This document shows positions 32,789-44,396 of a stretch of 64,000 nt of DNA, piece by piece. The translations under genes and the position numbers were made by a program. The stretch comes from Medicago truncatula (taxonomy: Eukaryota; Streptophyta; Magnoliopsida; Fabales; Fabaceae), in contig NC_053042.1 of the NCBI RefSeq assembly GCF_003473485.1, forward strand, positions 5,045,501-5,109,500. The letters are read 5' to 3'. The notes under the pieces are model-generated. The model did no database searches. It saw nothing but the letters and a program-made list of their open reading frames with translations, and was not told the origin of the DNA. Each line of letters opens with the position of its first letter. Position 1 is the stretch's first letter.

Positions 32789-34926
32789 TGTAACACCCCG
32801 TTACCCAAAAGTAAATAAATAACAATAATCATCAGAGTATTTCACCAAACGGGTATGCTACATTGCAATTTCAAAATTCTTAAATAGAAAATAAAACTAT
32901 TTAATCAAACCACCTGATAAAATATTAAAACATAGCAGCGGAATAGTTTTCAATCCAACAACATCCTACGGCATTAAAGGCCTTAGCATAATTCATCAAC
33001 AATGTTCAAAAGATAATAAAAGGCTCCACACCATAAGTTCCAAAATTTGATACATGGAAAGGAAAAGCAACAATAACAAAAATGATAATTCCCATCCCAC
33101 GTATCAGAGCCCTAGACACGACTTTGAGCCACCACCAACTACTCAGGATCACCTGCAAGTTACCCATAGGAAGGGCAACGTTTTCAAGCAGAAGGGGTGA
33201 GATTCACAACAATAAATATAGTTATTAAAATCATCAAATGACTCTAACACCCTATTACTTCAAACATATTAATCTTGTAAATATCAATATTTAATTCACA
33301 AGCCACAACAACATCACCATAATAATCCATTTAGCAAGTATGTATACAATGTACATATTACCAATAACATCAACAACACATCAAGATCACAATGAATATA
33401 TATGAATAAATGTATATTCAACATCAACATCAACATCAGATAAAACCGAACAACAACCAAGACTCATGCAAATGACATGACCACTGCTAAGACACCATCT
33501 TAGACTTCTTAATGAAATGCAATTATGCATGTGGTACCAATCAGGACCGAGGCCCTCACCGCTTTTGAATGGTTAAAGCATTCATCAGGACCGAAGCCCT
33601 CACCGCTGTTGAGCAACTAGTACTCCATGACCGAAGCCCTCACCGCTGTTTTTATGCATATGCAATGGACCTACTTGTGTATATCTACATACAACTGACC
33701 ATGCAATGCAACTCCAATGTGACTCCAATTAATACAACATGTATGATCAATAGTTAAAACATACAAAGCATTCCTCATCAACAATCAACATCCAACAGAA
33801 ATTCAACCATTCAGAATGATGCACAATTAAATAAAATTATGCTTAATCAACAACACTTAAACCTTATCAATCAAGCAAGCAAAACTGCACTCAAAACTGC
33901 ACTAGCTCGCCTCGCGAGCACATCAGCTCGCCATGGCGAGTTCACAAAAACACTAGCTCGCCATGGCGAGTTCAAGGCGAACTCGAGGCGAGTGAAAATC
34001 AGGTACTCTCGGGAAAAAGTGACATTTCCTCACTCAAACTCCAATTCTAAGTTCCCTATTCATCTTTTTAACCTAAGACTTCCACCATTCATCATTAAAA
34101 TCATCTAGGTACCTTAAACCATCCCCAAAACATCTTATAACAACTTTTCAAAAATCAACTTTTATCTGGGCTTACTCGCCATGGCGAGTTGGACTGCTCG
34201 CGAGGCGAGCTATGAAGTTGCTCACTCGCCATGGCGAGCACAGCTACTCGCGAGGCGAGCGATGAACTTCTGTACGGGCAGAAAACTGGTTTTACCCAAA
34301 AATCCCATTTTTCTTCCAATCACTCCCCAAATCAGTTTACAGATGCAAATTAACTTTCTGTGTGCAACTAGAACCTATTTCTAACATCAAATTCATGCTT
34401 ACAACTTCAAAAACTACAAATTCATCATAAAACCCAAAATCCCCAATTTTTACCAAAACCTGTTAAACTCAAAATCAGACTTTAAATTCTATACTATTGA
34501 AGTAAACCTCACCCTTACCTTAATTCAGAATGAAAATTGCACAGCAAAAAGGGTTCCTCTGGTTCTTCTCTCTTGCTCCTGGTTTTCTCTTGTTTTCTCC
34601 CAAAACTGCTTCTACGTAAAAACTAATTCCAACTTCTCTGTATTAACCTCCCACCAAAATGTAACTCCCTTTAATTATACTTAACTCCCCATAACTTCTA
34701 ATAATTACTATTATTTCCCAAACTCCAAAATAATCATTATTTCACACTTAATCTAATTATTATATAATAAACCATATATTAAAATAATGCATCACATAGA
34801 ACATCCAAAAATCACATATATATAAATACATGCATATACTCCACATAAATCACCAACATCATATATAATAATATATATATATACTCCACACAATAAAATA
34901 ATTAAATAAATAACTAGGGCGTTACA
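32789..34926 (-). repeat. 5' LTR of outer chromovirus
   Basis: 2138 bp bounded by TGTAACACC and GGCGTTACA (inverted ends). It includes CATCAACATCAACATCA-type simple repeats near 33418 and short inverted words GCTCGCCATGGCGAG and CTCGCGAGGCGAG (33900-34260). Its right end is next to unrelated DNA. Confidence 0.9.
33900..34262. repeat. Palindromic TCGCCATGGCGA / CTCGCGAG clusters in chromovirus LTR
   Basis: At least four copies of the palindrome CTCGCCATGGCGAG and several of CTCGCGAGGCGAG, in two clusters (33900-33990 and 34175-34262). No function known to me. Confidence 0.7.
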
Positions 34927-35671
34927 TGCTGCCAGCTTTGTGGGTTTTTCGTTGTTGTTGTGACTGCTTGGTTGTTGTGTTGCCAGCTTTGTGCGCGCAT
35001 GACTTTTGGTGGTTTTGTGCAGGTTTCATTTTTTGTCCTCTTGTTTTAGTAATTAGTTCCTCTTGCTTTTGGTGTTAGGTGGGGGTTCCTCATCTATATG
35101 GTAGTCATTTTCACCTATGGGTGTACCGCATATATACGGCACCTTGTATTTATCTTTTAAAAAATATAAATAGAACATTGCTCTTTTAAAAAAAAAATAC
35201 GTTTTGATTTTATCACTGGCCTCTTTTCATTCCCCGAGTCGAGCCTCCGAATTCTCAGGGACGGCCCTGTCTACAATCAGTGATGATTTGGTGAAGAAGA
35301 AGAAGAAGAAGGAAAGCCTGATGATGTGAATCAGTTGATGATTGATCAGTGATGATGGTTGTGAATCGGTGATGGAATGGAAGAAAATCAGTGAGCGACG
35401 AGCGTGAAACAACCGAACAACGCGTTTCAACTTTGTGAGGAATGAAATACTTTTTTTTTATTGGAGGATAGTATACTACTGGGTATAAAAAAAAAATTGA
35501 GGGTCATCCTTGGGGGAGGCCCAGCTCGGTTGAGCTGTTTGCACCCCCTCAAAACCGAGCCTGCCTCCAATCATATTTCCTCCCCAACATAACCAACTTT
35601 ATCAACAAGGGAGCAATCTTATCATCAAGAGTAAGGTTGAGCTTCAAAGTTTGAATCTAGCATGTGTATTT
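34927..35671. other. Intergenic DNA right of the nest, possible LINE tail
   Basis: 34927-35200 is T-rich and ends in an A-rich tract after TACCGCATATATACGGCACC, in the style of a legume L1-type LINE 3' end. 35480-35570 has a GC-richer block with AGCTCGGTTGAGCTG. No ORF with recognisable protein. Low certainty on origin. Confidence 0.35.
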
Positions 35672-35983
35672 TTGTAAAACTAAAACATTTGTCTAAAAAT
35701 AAGAAGCCCTAAGAAAGCAGCAGCTAATAAAGGAATACAAATTGCATAGGACTCACGAAACAATAGAAAGGTGCTCCATCGATTGATATTGTTGAGTGAA
35801 GAAGATACAATTTGATTTGCAGAAAAAGTCTTTTTGGCTAGCAAGATTCAACACGAGCATAAAACCATATAAATACTAAAACAGAGAAAAATATACAACC
35901 AACCACTTTATTTATTAGTTCACCATATTACACATTTGAAAGATGGAACCTTCAAACGTGAGTATATATAAAATAACAATAGT

Positions 35984-36339
35984 TTAACAACAATAGCAAT
36001 GACATGATTCGTCATCAAAACATTTTCCTTTTGCATGTATACTTTTGCATTTAAACTTGCAAAATGTGTTGCAAATCAAAACCAACCATTTACGACAGAA
36101 GTGAGGTGCATAGAGTTCACACTGTTTTGCCTCGGGCATCGTCATTTGATTTCCTACAACAAATAGTACAATTCAATCAAACACATTTTTTTTAAAAGGA
36201 ATCAAACATAAACATGGTTAGTCGTAGAACCTCTAACTCATAAAAAAAGTCGTACAAAACAAATTCTACTGTCTTAACTCATACCAACGTTCATAGAAAA
36301 AACAAGCAAAAGAATGGAAAAACAAATGAGGATTTTCAT
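35984..36339 (-). CDS. Defensin-like cysteine-rich secreted peptide, copy 1 (2 exons)
   Basis: Minus strand, exon 1 36285-36339 and exon 2 36153-35984, phase-1 intron with donor GTATGAGT and acceptor GTTGTAG. The product is 74 residues. It starts with an N-terminal hydrophobic signal peptide (ILICFSILLLVF) and continues to a mature part with ten cysteines spaced C-x7-C-x7-C-x3-C-x3-C-x8-C-x5-C-x-C-x-C-C. The CxxxC and CxC pair is the mark of cysteine-stabilised alpha-beta (defensin-like) folds. Signal-peptide exon plus mature-peptide exon is the usual layout of legume DEFL/NCR genes. The promoter side keeps a TATATA box (about 36400). Target and expression are unknown. Too short for simple ORF calling because of the split. 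Confidence 0.85.
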
Positions 36340-37492
36340 GTCTTTTATTTTGGGAAGATGGTTAAGGGTTCAAAGGTGAGATTGCACTTATAAGTATATA
36401 GTGCGTGATAAAGAGATCAAATGCAGGTCAACATAATTTTCCATTATGACAACCATTAATAAGGGTATTAATGCTTTTAATAAATTCGTCCACTTTTTCG
36501 TGCATATATAGTGCCGGATTTTAGGAATTTTTTAATATATCCTACATTTTGCCGCTTCAAAAAATATAAATAATTGACCATTTTATTATAAGATAATGTT
36601 TCAATAAATTGAAGGTATTATTATTATTCTTTTATAATAAATTTAATTAATTACAAATACTGCATTATTATTTATTTATTTTTATATTTCTTTGCAGGTA
36701 ACATAAGCAAAAAGAATATACCCGAAAAAAATATAAGCGATAGGAAAAATATATTTGGTATAATTATACTAAATTCGGGTTAGAGAGTGGTGCAACGTTG
36801 ACGACGAGCGCGCCACCACCAACCCAAGCTACATCTTGATCGATCAATATTTAGCATAATTACACCAAATATATTTTTCCTTTCGGTTATATTTTTTTGC
36901 CTATATTACTTGCAAAGAAATAAAAATAATATTAATAATGCATTATTTGAAATTAATTAAATTAACTATAAAAGAATAATAATTAATTCAATTTAATGAA
37001 ACATTATCTTATAATGAAATTATCAATTATTTATAATTTTTGAAGCGGCAAAACGTAGGATATATTAAAAAAAAAAGAAAAATGCTAACTTGAGTTGTGA
37101 GAGCACAAGATAAGGACGTATAAATAGAATTAAAAAAAATATTAATGTTGAATTGAAAATATAATTTTTTTTAACTTTTAAGATTAAAAATATAAGTTTT
37201 TAAACTTTTAAAATTATCAATGCACAATTTTTACATTTAATTTCTTATCTCGTGTCCTCAAGACACAAATTAACAAGACCCTTAAAAAATGGCTCAAATT
37301 CAGCACAAGATATGCACAAAAAAGTGGACGAATTTGGTCAATAGTTAATAGCATTAAATACCCTTATTAACTATTGTCATAATGGGAAAATATGTTGACT
37401 TGCATTTTATCTCTTTATCGCACACTTCATACACATACTCATAAGTGCAATCCCACCTTTGAACCCTTAGACATCTTCCCAAAATAAAAAAC

Positions 37493-37821
37493 ATGAAATT
37501 CCTCATTTGTTTGTCCTTTATTTTGCTTGTTTTTTCAATGAATTTTGGTATGAGTCAAGACACTAGAGCTTGTTTTGTACAGTTTTTTATGATCAAGTAA
37601 CAATTATTCGACTAACCATGTTTATGTTTGATTGAATTGTATTTGTTGTAGGAAATCAAATGACGATGCCTGAGGCAAAACCATGTGAAATCTACGCACG
37701 TCATTTTTGTCGTAAATGGGAGGTTTTGATTTGCAAAGCATTTTGCAAGATTGAATGCAAAAATATACATGCGACCGGAAAATGTTTCGATGACAAATCT
37801 TGTCATTGTTATTGTTGTTAA
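37493..37821 (+). CDS. Defensin-like cysteine-rich secreted peptide, copy 2 (2 exons)
   Basis: Exon 1 37493-37547, exon 2 37652-37821, intron 104 bp with donor GTATGAGT and acceptor GTTGTAG, the same phase as copy 1. 74 residues: signal peptide (FLICLSFILLVF) and ten cysteines in the same spacing as copy 1. Differences between the copies are mostly single-residue changes in the mature region (for example KWEVLICKAFC against KWLVLICNTFC), with all cysteines kept. Transcribed away from copy 1 across a shared ~1.15-kb interval. Its putative TATA region (about 37428-37440) is altered compared with copy 1. Confidence 0.85.
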
Positions 37822-38133
37822 GTTATTGTTATTTTATATATAGTAGCATTGGAAGGTTCCACCTTTCAAATGTGCAATATGATGAAATAATAAATAAAGT
37901 GGTTGGTTGTACTTTTTTCTTAGTTTTGGTATTTATATGGTTTTATGCTCGTGTTGAATCTTGCTAGCGGAAAAGACTTTTTCTCCTAATCGAATTTATC
38001 ATTTTCTTCATTCAATAATATCCGTCGATAGAGCACCTTTCCAAAGTTTCGTGAGTCCTATGTCAATTCGTATTCCTTTATTTGCTGCTGATTTTTCAGG
38101 GGTTCTTATTTTTAGACAAATGTTTTACAAAAT

Positions 38134-39259
38134 AAGGTTGGATGTAGGAAGCAAATTTACATTGGGAGGGGAGAGATGACATTCTAGGTTGTTCAAGTTT
38201 ATTTTTTAAAATAATACAAATCAAAAACAAATTTGTTATTTAACTATTTATTTTTTTATAAAAAAAAAACTTCAGCGTTTCACGTGGCATAAATTGATTG
38301 AATCATGTGGTACTTCGTTATTTTTTTCAAAGGGAGAGAAGAAAGTTGAATAAACTAAGTAAACACTTTCATCCATTCATAATTATAAGATCATTTATTA
38401 ACAATTATTTATCCCAAAATATAAGACTTTTAATAAAGCTCAACATCTATTAATGATTTATTTACAAAAATGCTCCTATTTAATAACTTTAACTATGTTT
38501 CTTTAAAAAAAAAAAACCTTTAACTATGTAAAATTAACACACATTTCATACAAATTTATTATTTCAACATATTTTTGTCTTAAATAGGTGGTTTTAGTTA
38601 TAGGTTTCTATAATAACAGATGGAGGGAGGAACAATTGGTGTTTGAAAAAGATATATTTTTTTTGGTGGTGGCCGATATTCGAACCCCGAACTTTGTATA
38701 TATTATGCATTGTCCTTATCAACTGTGTTAAACCCACAAAAAAATATATGTTATTAATCACTCCATACACAAAAATTTGAAACACAATAGATCAACTTAT
38801 GGTTACTTGCTACAACAATTAGACCTTGCTGTAGTTATACGTTCGGTTATTATAGTAACTCTGAGTCTAACATCAGCTTGTAATAATAAATGTAGCACAC
38901 TTAGTACATCATCATCCAAATAAAACCACTTAGGAGTTTAATTCAAAATAAAGCAAAAACATAATTTTAATCCAAGTTAATTGAACATTTTTAAATGCTT
39001 CATTAAGTGCGATAACTCAAAGGAAAGCATAACTAGAATTAATAATGAATCGGGGATTTGAATCTAAAAAACAAAAATCATACTTTAAGAAATCACTGAT
39101 CCAATTAGTAACTTGTTGTAGTTACAATTAATCTCTAAAATAAACATCAACACTATCTCAAACTAGTAGCATTTGAATTAAAAAATTGTTGTGCACGAAG
39201 TATGCATCACAGAAAAATGAATGAATATTTAAATATATTACGACCAAGAAGACACAGAA
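38134..39259. other. Intergenic, with MITE-like and SINE-like remnants
   Basis: AT-rich, no gene. About 38365-38632 has degenerate Stowaway-like ends (TCATCCATTCATAATTATAA and a reversed ACAGATGGAGGGAGGA). 38653-38745 is a minus-strand tRNA-derived SINE remnant (GGGGTTCGAATATC box-B-like on the minus strand). Confidence 0.45.
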
Positions 39260-39331
39260 GTCGTTGTAGTATAGTGGTAAGTATTCCCGCCTGTCACGCG
39301 GGTGACCCGGGTTCGATCCCCGGCAGCGGCG
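39260..39331 (+). tRNA. trnD-GTC: tRNA-Asp (GTC)
   Basis: 72-nt cloverleaf. Acceptor stem GTCGTTG/CAGCGGC (two G-T pairs), anticodon GTC at 39293-39295, T-arm GGGTTCGATCCC, discriminator G, no encoded CCA. A TCTTTTT pol III terminator follows at 39332. It reads as a typical plant nuclear tRNA-Asp, probably functional. Confidence 0.95.
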
Positions 39332-41057
39332 TCTTTTTGTTTTTCATTCATTTTGACAATAATTATGCAGTTTTGTCTTTCGGGCTTTTTTTGTTCGTGA
39401 AAACCTTTCGTTCTTTTCCTACAAAATCTTGAAAGGAAAAATGTTTTTTTAATATATCACACACTTAATACTCTTCCCCCAGATTTTCATTTTACTCTTT
39501 TTCACTTTACTATTTTTATTTCTTTCACTTCACGAATTTTGAACTTAAACTCTTTTCAAATTCATCAAAGCATATGTCAAAAATTTGTAATTGTGTGAGG
39601 TTGTTTAGGATCAATGTTTACGAATTAAAATGTTGCCAAACTGACGTTTTTATGTTATTATTATGGTGTGTTTCTAATATTTATCTATAATTTTGGTGAA
39701 ATTCGTGAGAATTTTAGTCAATAAAAAAGAATGTGTTATGATGTGTATTTAAAAGTGTTTACAACATTTTTGTTTGAAGAAGTTAAATTAATACATCTAA
39801 ATTGACACTCTCAATTCTCAAGTCAATACCACCAAACCAACCCATGTAGATTTAAAGTGTTCACAACATTAATATGTTATTATACATTAAATTTGGGAGT
39901 CATTGAGTCATTGTGAGACAAAGGAAATATATTTACATAGCTAAATTGAATATTTTTTAGACATATTTTACCCTAAAAGTTTAAAATCTAATAGTTGTTA
40001 TGAAATTAATCTAAAGTATTGCAAGATATTGTACAACATAGAAAAGTAGAGAGAAAATGATAAAGGAGAAGAAGAGAATATATTGCATTACTTTACAAGT
40101 ATATTCTAGGAACATCTACATCATATTTTCATAACGATAATCTAGTTTTGGTTGTTTGGCCTTTGGGTCTGCACCGTCCGCACAACAATATAGTAATTGA
40201 AAATTGACAAGTTGTTATAAGTGCTTGAAAATTGTCAACTAGCACATTAAGTGAAACAATTATGTGTGATAGGTAAAGAATCACTCTAGCAGTAATATAA
40301 AGAGAGAACCATACTAACATGTGCGTAAAAAGAAATATAAATATTTGTCGTCCTTCATATTCATATATTTTTTCCTTCCACTAGCAAAATGGTATCACAA
40401 GATTCACAACTATTTAAGTACTAAAATATGTGTTTATTTTTTACAATAAAATACAAAATGAGTTTGGAAAGTTACCGGTAGCACTACTTTATCAAATTAT
40501 CTATCTATAAACAAAAAGGCACTATTTGTAAAAGGATTAGGGAAAATCTAAAACAGTGTCGTTAATTAGTGCGATGAAACCTTCCATAACGATTGTAACC
40601 AAAAAAAAAAAAAAACCTTCCATAAGGACAACAACTATTTGATTCCTTTTACACATAACATAAATACTCTAATAGGGACAGGGATATCTATTATCCATTA
40701 GGGTTTTATAGAAAAATAAAGACTCCTTATATTTTGTACTCATTGGAGTAACTTGAGATGTCAAAGTGAGTTGTATCGATTTTATTGAAGCAGGCTTAAT
40801 TAATCTACGGTATTATTTGAATAAAATTGGTTTCATGCAAATAAATGAGTTTCATAAGTATGATATGGCATTATGGTGACCATTCTCAATGTGATTTCTT
40901 TAAAGTTTCAGTTTATGGATATGCTTGGATTATCGTATAATAAGGAAGACGTCTTAGAAAATGACTGAATTTAAAAGACAGATGTCACCTCTGCGAAGCA
41001 TTGAAGATGTTTTAATTATATTAAAACTACATAGTTCACTCAGAGAAATGCATATCC

Positions 41058-41144
41058 GTCCTCGTGATCTTGACTCAGTTGATAAGGGACAGTGCATAAT
41101 ATATGCAAGGTCTGGGGTTCGAACCTGAACCACCACAAAAAAAA
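41058..41144 (+). mobile_element. Short tRNA-derived SINE with target duplication
   Basis: Box-A-like TGACTCAGTTGATAAGG and box-B-like GGGGTTCGAACC, ending ACCACCAC then poly-A. Flanked by ATGCATATCC on both sides (41048-41057 and 41145-41154). Confidence 0.7.
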
Positions 41145-41379
41145 ATGCATATCCATTATGCATATGATGATCTCGAATATGCAATTAATCATAGAGTGAA
41201 GTGTCTTGAGAGATCCTTGGAAGGAATAATTAGGGTGGGGTATCAATGACGATGAGTGAACCTGAGGCATTGGTTGTTTGCTTGGAAGGAAAAAAATTAG
41301 TTTTTGAATGTTCTTAGATTTGATTAATATTTTATTGTAAAAATATATTTCTATCGAATTGGTACTAGGTTCTTGATAC

Positions 41380-41422
41380 GGGTAGCACTTGGGTGACATT
41401 CTATGTCACCCAAGTGCTATCC
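41380..41422. repeat. 20-bp-arm hairpin
   Basis: GGGTAGCACTTGGGTGACAT and its reverse complement (one mismatch) separated by 3 bp. Confidence 0.85.
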
Positions 41423-42254
41423 GACTTAATACCAATGATGTTTATTCAATTAAAGGTGGTTATGAGCTCCTTATGTCTCTTCTCTTTACAAAGATCTGTT
41501 CTCAAACAAAATGGTTCCTTTAAAGGTGTCTTTTTTAGCTCGTCGTTTGCTCAAGGATATAATTTTCTACAAAGACCAAACATTTTGTAAAAAAAAAAAA
41601 GAAGACCAAACATAGCTCATAACCTTCATCACCAGAGTGGACCCTCTTTGTATTTTATCCTTTTACTCTTGTTTTATTCTTGTGCTAGATAATTTATTTA
41701 ATAATGAGAGAAATTGTGATTGAGTTTAACAGAGCCTCAAAACCTTACAAAATCGGTCAGTAGGTGGGTGATCCGATAGCGGAAACTTGATAGCAAGTGA
41801 CATATAGTCTTTGTGCTAGATAATTTATTTAATAATGATAGAAATCATTGTTGAGTTTAACACAACCCCACAAAACTGATTTGTGAGATGAAGATTACCT
41901 CCACCTATAAATGCATGTTCAAGACATCTTTTGTTCGATGTGATACTCTTTAACAAATTAAATCTTTGACTTATGGAAGAAAAAAAACAGAAAATCCATA
42001 TAATTAATACTAGTATGTGGCATACATGCACCCAACACTAAAGTATAGGGGATCGACATCAAAATTTATACTAGACTAGATATATCTTGTACTTTTTATT
42101 TTATTTTAAGAAGGATATATCTTGTACTTAGATGTGGCAATAAAAGTCAACAAAATATGAAACATGAGAATTTAAGCTTTGAAGTTTGAACACATTGTGG
42201 CGTTTACACACTTGTAAATAAATATGAATCTCAAGCTGCCCTAAATCTTTAGTC

Positions 42255-42262
42255 TATATAAA
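42255..42262 (+). promoter_or_regulatory. TATA box of the phytosulfokine gene
   Basis: TATATAAA about 75 bp upstream of the start codon. The surrounding 130 bp is duplicated at 44263-44396, where the box reads TATATAATAAA. Confidence 0.65.
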
Positions 42263-42332
42263 AGGGTCCACTCTATGTCCTCCACTCAACACAGAATCTA
42301 AGTGATAAGGAGGAAAAATAAGTGAACTCACT

Positions 42333-42753
42333 ATGTCAAAACTAGTCACCCTCTTCACCTTAGCTCTTCTATTAAGCTTGAGTTTAACCTCTGCCTCTCG
42401 TCCTAATTTTGTATTTAAAGGTGTCTCTTCACTACACGAGGTACGTTTTTCCTTCTTAATTGGGTAATTAGTGAAAAATCTTATACAAGATGTTAAGTTA
42501 TTCTTTTTGTTGTGTTCTATTTTTGTTTTTATTTTGATAAAACTGATTTTGTAAAAATGAATTCCATGTTAATTAAATATTTTATTTTTATCTTATTCTT
42601 GTGGATTAGGATATTGTTTCTAGCAAGGCATCAAGTGTAGATTTAGAAGATGAGAATTGTGAAGGAGTGGAAGGAGAACAAGAATGTTTGACAAGAAGGA
42701 CTCTAGCTGCACATCTCGATTATATCTACACTCAGCATAAACCCAAAAATTAA
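42333..42753 (+). CDS. PSK: Phytosulfokine precursor (2 exons)
   Basis: Exon 1 42333-42440 and exon 2 42610-42753, phase-0 intron of 169 bp (GTACGT donor, GGATTAG acceptor). The product is 83 residues. It has an N-terminal signal peptide (hydrophobic [15 protein letters not shown]), an acidic middle with the family-typical pair of Cys ([13 protein letters not shown]), basic RR, then LDYIYTQ near the C-terminus. YIYTQ (42721-42735) is the phytosulfokine pentapeptide, whose two tyrosines are sulfated in the Golgi by TPST before proteolytic release. The secreted peptide signals through PSKR receptor kinases to promote cell growth. A TATA box lies upstream at 42255. The identification rests on the exact hormone sequence in the right precursor context. 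Confidence 0.95.
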
Positions 42754-44262
42754 TGTCTTTGGAATGGAAGCAACATAATAATGCAATAAAGCAATATATG
42801 ATCAATATATAAATTTTTGTTTCATGTATAAAAAATATGCTTAATTTTGTTGAGTTTTTGTTGAATTATATTTGAATATATATACATGTACATGTACGGA
42901 TATATACACATATTTTCCTATAGTTTCAAGTTTCAACCTAAGGGTGAAGAAAGCTTTCACACACCCCTCTGATTTGAAGAATTTGGTGTTCAGCATAATC
43001 AGAAATTGTGGAAGATGGCTTTAATCTCAAGTACGAGGAGTGAAGACATTCTATCAAATTTTGAATGAATTGTTTTATGTAATTTAATAACTTTTATAAC
43101 AGAGTTTGTGAAATAAAAAACTTACAAAGCACATATATTAAAGATTTTTTTTAAGGATATCTATTAAAGAATTAAAAAATTCACTTCACAAGGATTCAAC
43201 TCAAATATCACAATAATCTTTACTTGAGTTATGTTGTTGGTGGAAAGACCTCGTTTGGTGTCAATAACATTATTTTCTTTTATAGATAAATGAAATGACA
43301 ATACTAATTGAAACTCACACACAATAATAGAGTTGTCGGGGTTCAAACCTCATTCATAACGTCCGACCTAATAATTTCAGCATTTTGATCAAATGAACTA
43401 AGACTTACAAACGGTGTCGAAAACAATATTATTAATGTGAATAAGAATAATTACTATGTCTTTTGCTCTAACTCAAGAACTGTAACGAGAATAAAGTCTA
43501 GATAAACTTCTTTTTTTTTTGGTTAAAATAAACTCTAGATAATTGATACTATGATTGAAACAACTATTTACTATTTTATTTTAATTATATTAATATAATC
43601 TAGCACATGACAAAATAATCATATTGATGTCTTAAAAAGTGTAAGAATTGAGGATAGAGTGATGGCTCCAATACTAAAGCAACTCATGACTAAAAATGAG
43701 TGATTTTAGTCTTTTTATAAAGATTAAAAAACACTATTTTTTCTTTGTCGCCGTTAATTTAACTAAATTGATAGGAACACATAATATATGCAGAGATATG
43801 TTCAAACCCCAAACATATAATAACGTGTTTTTAAAGAAATAACATTTTTTTAAAAGAAATAACTGAGTTTTATTTATTCTTAAAAACGGGTTTATTTATA
43901 GCCTTTTGTGATTAAAAAAAAGTATACATTCAACAACAAAGTATATCTATCAAGTTTCAACATATTTTAATATCAACAACAAATCAAACTATCCTTTAAA
44001 AAAAAAAAATTAAAAACATCAAATTAATACGGTTTGAGGTAGTGATCAATATTTTATTTTAAAATAGTAATAAGAGACTATAGTTGGGTGACTGGTAAGA
44101 GAGAATGCACTAAATTCCATGCTTTTGAGTCAAACAAAGTCATAGACAGCAATCAGTGATTTTCATGATTAAGAATATAATGGTAATTAGTTTAGTATTA
44201 ATTCCAAAATGTAACATCATTCACAGTTTTCAATTAAATTCCAACCTATGATTTTTCAATTA
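42754..44262. other. Intergenic, with degenerate SINE copies
   Basis: AT-rich. 43285-43410 is a minus-strand degenerate SINE of the type at 63287-63434 (GGTCGGACGTTATGA on the minus strand). 43760-43830 is a weak SINE-like fragment. No gene. Confidence 0.45.
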
Positions 44263-44396
44263 AAATATGAAACATGAGAATTTAAGCTTTGAAGTTTGAA
44301 CACATTGTTTGTTACACACTTGTAAACATACTATTAATCTCAAGCAACCCTAAATCTTTTGTCTATATAATAAAGGGTCCACTCTATGGCCTCCTC
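44263..44396 (+). promoter_or_regulatory. Orphan copy of the phytosulfokine promoter
   Basis: Closely matches 42153-42284 (GAAACATGAGAATTTAAGCT through the TATA region and GGGTCCACTCTATG). No PSK coding sequence follows. Confidence 0.82.

Larger units (their letters stand above)
1..34926 (-). mobile_element. Outer Tekay/Del-like chromovirus (level 1), minus strand, gag-deleted, left LTR truncated by window
   Basis: A Ty3/gypsy element read on the minus strand. Its 5' LTR is 32789-34926 and its 3' LTR enters the window at 1-532, where the bases match 34395-34926. The 5' LTR is followed on the minus strand by a primer site like initiator tRNA-Met, near 32771-32785. The polypurine tract lies beside the 3' LTR. 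After removal of element A (3554-32546), only leader, a protease tail, reverse transcriptase, RNase H, integrase and a chromodomain-like tail remain. Gag and the catalytic part of protease are missing. Target duplications cannot be checked because the left end is outside the window. Class call rests on pol sequence, LTR ends and primer site. Confidence 0.9.
35672..38133. repeat. Large inverted duplication carrying two defensin-like genes
   Basis: Left arm about 35672-36776, right arm about 36852-38133, short unique centre (36777-36851). Words such as TCAACACGAGCATAAAACCA (left) reappear reversed on the right. Arms differ by many substitutions and indels, so the event is not recent. Confidence 0.85.
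39332..42250. other. Intergenic, AT-rich, with a SINE, a short perfect palindrome and a direct repeat
   Basis: No gene recognised. Contains a SINE (41058-41144), a 20-bp-arm palindrome (41380-41422), and a direct repeat of GTGCTAGATAATTTATTT (41682-41735 and 41811-41866). The second repeat copy lies beside sequence in the style of a common legume repeat (ATCTTTTGTTCGATGTGATAC). Confidence 0.5.

Noticed and set aside
35227..35430. 67-residue minus-strand ORF
   Set aside because: Contains a simple GAA repeat read as poly-Phe. No supporting feature.
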